From CAZDDA01 sp964568045 (GTDB lineage Bacteria; Bipolaricaulota; Bipolaricaulia; UBA7950; UBA9294), in NCBI GenBank assembly GCA_964568045.1, contig CAZMOL010000007.1:1-34144 (forward strand): 34,144 nucleotides of DNA. The letters run 5' to 3'. A program made the translations under genes and the position numbers. The notes under the pieces are model-generated. The model was given only the letters and a program-made list of their open reading frames with translations, was not told the origin of the DNA and made no database searches. Positions 31,978 through 34,144 of this stretch are shown here, piece after piece. The first letter of the stretch is position 1, and the number at the start of each line of letters is the position of its first letter.

Positions 31978-32667
31978 ATGCCTCGTGTGGTGGGAGTCTG
32001 TGCTGGCGTCGTGCTGAGTGTGATTGTTCTGGTGGGTTTCCAAGTGCTGGCGCACAGGCCGTTGTCGTTCGAGGGTGCGTACGGGGATGCGGACGAGGCC
32101 CTCTATGTGGAGGGGATCGATGTCTCGCAGGTGATCTACTACGAGCTCACAGTCGAGGAGAAGCAGCTGTGGCTGGCCTTTGACAAGGAAGCGGAGCAGG
32201 ATCTCTATTTGTCCTTGGGCGTCCCGGTCATCGAGCGGCTTGCGGGTTTCAGGCCTGCGGTGGCGGTGCTCGGTCCGGGTCTGCCTGCAGCGGCACTACC
32301 GTTTGGGATACCGGAAGGCTTCGGCGGGTTGGTCTTCGAGACAGGCACAGACACTGAGTCAGAACTGTTCCACGAACCGTTCACCGGCACCGATTCGTGG
32401 GTGCTGTTCGAAGATGCGATCGCGCTGCCCGGCTCAGGAAGGCACTACGTAGTGGCCTACTCCCCGTCCGGCGAGCCGGGGAAGCTGTGGGTGGCGATCG
32501 GTCAACGGGAGGTCTTCGCAGTGCGCGATGTGCTCGATCTTCCTGCGACCATTCGCCGAGTGCGAGTGTTCCATGAAGTTGCCGGGCAGCCTCGCTGGCT
32601 GACGGTCTCTGCAGGGATCGGGTTGACGCTTGTTGGCCTGGCATTTGTATGGGTGTTCATGCGCTGA
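31978..32667 (+). CDS. Unrecognised protein with N- and C-terminal membrane segments
   Basis: I do not recognise the family. The ATG at 31978 follows GAAAGGAGG at ideal spacing and opens directly into a membrane segment. An open frame to 31846 has no binding site and is not favoured. The 229-residue protein has a hydrophobic segment at about residues 5-23 (VVGVCAGVVLSVIVLVGFQV), then an acidic soluble region of about 180 residues, and a second span at about 207-226 (VSAGIGLTLVGLAFVWVFM). The topology suggests an extracytoplasmic domain held between two anchors. The middle is rich in Gly, Pro and aromatic residues (VLGPGLPAAALPFGIPEGFGG, RHYVVAYSPSGEPGKLWVAIG) and looks like a beta-strand domain. 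It has a 238-base gap from coaD and converges on the ABC transporter gene. Confidence 0.7.
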   Translation: MPRVVGVCAGVVLSVIVLVGFQVLAHRPLSFEGAYGDADEALYVEGIDVSQVIYYELTVEEKQLWLAFDKEAEQDLYLSLGVPVIERLAGFRPAVAVLGPGLPAAALPFGIPEGFGGLVFETGTDTESELFHEPFTGTDSWVLFEDAIALPGSGRHYVVAYSPSGEPGKLWVAIGQREVFAVRDVLDLPATIRRVRVFHEVAGQPRWLTVSAGIGLTLVGLAFVWVFMR

Positions 32668-32746
32668 CGGGATCTTGGCCGGTGGACAATCACGTGCTCT
32701 TTAGAGAATCCAGCGATGTACGAACGGGCCAACAGTACGGGGTGTC

Positions 32747-34144
32747 CTAGGCGCGGTTCTCCGACGACCGGCCTGTTGCAGCAAACTGCAGCTCATGTAG
32801 CGCGGCATACAACCCGTTGAGGACAAGAAGGGACTGGTGTGTCCCCTGCTCGACGAGCTTCCCCTTGTGAAGGACGATGATCCTGTCCGCTTCGCGGATG
32901 GTGGACAGACGATGGGCGATGACAATCGATGTCCGCCCTTCCATGATCTTGTGCAGAGAGCGTTGGATGAGATCCTCGGTGTGTGAATCGATGCTTGCGG
33001 TTGCCTCGTCCAAAACGAGCACCCGAGGTTTGAACGCCACTGCGCGTGCAAACGACAGCAGTTGTCGCTCGCCCACAGAAAGAGTGACTCCGCGTTCCTT
33101 GACTTCAGTGCAGTAGCCCTCAGGGAGTGCCTCCACGAAGTCGGCATTGACGTAGTGGCCTGCCTCGATCGCGTCCTCCTCTGTGATATCGGCGTCGTGC
33201 AGTCGGATGTTGTTCAGGATGTCTCCGGCGAACAGAAACACGTCCTGCAGCACCACGGCCATGGCGGAGCGCAGCACGTCGAGGTCCAATTGGTCGATTG
33301 GAATCCCATCAAGGAAGATCTGCCCTTTCTGGATAGGATACAGGCGCAGCAGCAGCCGGATGATCGTTGTCTTTCCCGAGCCGGTCGGGCCGACGATCGC
33401 AATGCGCTCACCCGGCGCCGCCTTGAACGTGACCCCCTTGAGGACCCATTCATCCTCGTTGTAGGCGAACCACACATCGCGGAACTCGATCTCGCCACGT
33501 ACGGCATCGAGCATCCGGCCGCCTCCCCGATCCTCTTCCGTTTCGTCCAGCAGGAGGAAGATCCGCTCCGAGGAGGCCATCGCTGCCTGCAGGACGTTGT
33601 ACCCTTCTGAGAGGTGGAGTATCGGCTCAAACAGCATTCGCACGTATTGGATAAACGCGGCGAGTGCGCCGAGTGACAACCCGGCGCGCAACACATTCAT
33701 TCCGCCGTACCACACCACCACCGCCACGGCGAACCAACTCAAAAAGCTCATCAGAGGGCGAAAGACGGCGAAGGTCAGAAGCTGCCGCACATCGGCGTTG
33801 TACTTCTTGGTATTGATCCCGCCGAATCGCTCGTTCGCCTTTTTCTCCTGCACGAAGATCTGAATGATCCGCATCCCGGAGATGCTCTCCTGGAGATAAG
33901 CATTGAGCTGGGCGATGCGGCGGCGCACCTCGCGGTACGCAGCACGGACGCGATTGCGGAACCGGAAAGCGGCCACGACGATGAACGGAAACAGAGCAAG
34001 CACAGCCAGTGCCAGCCGCCACTCCAGCTGGAACATGATCGCCGTCACTCCGATGAGGAGGAACGCGTCGCGGAACAGATTCACCAGCATCGAGGTGACC
34101 ATCTCGTTGATTGCGGCCACATCGTTTGTCACGCGGGTGACGAG
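32747..34144 (-). CDS. ABC exporter (transmembrane plus ATPase), 5' end outside window
   Basis: The reading frame runs off the right edge. The visible 465 codons begin LVTRVTNDVAAINEM, the conserved intracellular loop of type IV ABC exporters. The rest of the membrane domain follows (spans FLLIGVTAIMFQLEWRLALAVL and LSWFAVAVVVWYGG). The ATPase domain has Walker A VGPTGSGKTTIIRLLL (about 245-260), Q-loop VLQDVFLF, signature LSVGERQLLSFARAV, Walker B VLVLDEATASID with the catalytic Glu, and IAHRLSTI with the H-loop. The LSVGERQ signature and intact Walker B Glu fit the active-site-competent subunit of YheH/TM288-like heterodimeric multidrug exporters. A partner gene would lie beyond the edge. 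The substrate (drug, lipid or peptide) is not assignable. Confidence 0.92.
   Translation of the reverse strand, partial: LVTRVTNDVAAINEMVTSMLVNLFRDAFLLIGVTAIMFQLEWRLALAVLALFPFIVVAAFRFRNRVRAAYREVRRRIAQLNAYLQESISGMRIIQIFVQEKKANERFGGINTKKYNADVRQLLTFAVFRPLMSFLSWFAVAVVVWYGGMNVLRAGLSLGALAAFIQYVRMLFEPILHLSEGYNVLQAAMASSERIFLLLDETEEDRGGGRMLDAVRGEIEFRDVWFAYNEDEWVLKGVTFKAAPGERIAIVGPTGSGKTTIIRLLLRLYPIQKGQIFLDGIPIDQLDLDVLRSAMAVVLQDVFLFAGDILNNIRLHDADITEEDAIEAGHYVNADFVEALPEGYCTEVKERGVTLSVGERQLLSFARAVAFKPRVLVLDEATASIDSHTEDLIQRSLHKIMEGRTSIVIAHRLSTIREADRIIVLHKGKLVEQGTHQSLLVLNGLYAALHELQFAATGRSSENRA

Noticed and set aside
1..34144. CRISPR arrays, insertion sequences, prophage genes or integrase-linked attachment sites
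   Set aside because: No regularly spaced repeats, transposase-like or integrase-like proteins were seen on either strand.

Overview
The window looks like a chromosomal contig from a diderm (outer-membrane) bacterium, probably a metagenome assembly, because a 100-base run of N sits inside the transketolase gene. Genes are tightly packed, with 1-37 base overlaps and frequent GTG or TTG starts behind AAGGAGG-type ribosome binding sites. BamA, an OmpH/Skp-like chaperone and a full peptidoglycan pathway imply a Gram-negative-type envelope. The taxon cannot be fixed from sequence reading alone; a deep-branching candidate lineage such as Bipolaricaulota (Acetothermia/OP1) is my low-confidence guess.

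Layout. (1) 1-1333 (+): two type II toxin-antitoxin modules, hicB-hicA and a ribbon-helix-helix antitoxin with a MazF-like toxin; the second has a promoter overlapped by a palindromic operator. (2) 1552-3455 (+): a Cys-rich DUF6485-like protein translationally coupled to a PolX polymerase with a PHP domain. (3) 3458-4562 (-): an HpcH/HpaI aldolase preceded by a flavin reductase gene that has lost its middle. (4) 4802-9228 (+): a sugar-phosphate operon glk-tkt-rpiA-rpe. (5) 9285-10311 (+): a PPP-family phosphatase and tRNA-Leu(CAA), each with its own recognisable promoter. (6) 10318-23684 (-): a long envelope and division cluster, in transcription order bamA, skp, fabZ, ftcD, murD, ftsW, murG, murC, murB, ftsQ, ftsA, ftsZ. 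(7) 23850-25732 (-): yraN-comM. (8) 25790-31739 (+): a promoter next to a perfect 9-bp inverted repeat, then an amidohydrolase (MTA/SAH deaminase type), rpsO behind a leader hairpin, pnp with two S1 domains, an M16 peptidase and coaD. (9) 31978-32667 (+): an unrecognised protein with two membrane segments. (10) 32747 to the right edge (-): an ABC exporter cut by the window end.

How the genes fit together. The minus-strand cluster covers cytoplasmic and membrane steps of peptidoglycan synthesis (MurB, MurC, MurD, MurG), the septal polymerase partner FtsW, the divisome (FtsQ, FtsA, FtsZ) and outer-membrane protein assembly (Skp, BamA). It lacks mraY, murE, murF, ftsI, ftsL and mraW, and lacks the lpxD/lpxA genes that usually accompany bamA-skp-fabZ. 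The glk-tkt-rpiA-rpe operon links glucose phosphorylation to the non-oxidative pentose phosphate pathway. The rpsO-pnp pair is the classic translation and RNA-decay pairing.

Most genes are recognisable housekeeping genes. I found no CRISPR array, insertion sequence or prophage, and no clear candidate for a wholly new system. The more unusual points are the double-S1 PNPase, formiminotransferase inside the division cluster, DUF6485-polX coupling, the palindrome at the deaminase promoter, and the internally deleted flavin reductase.
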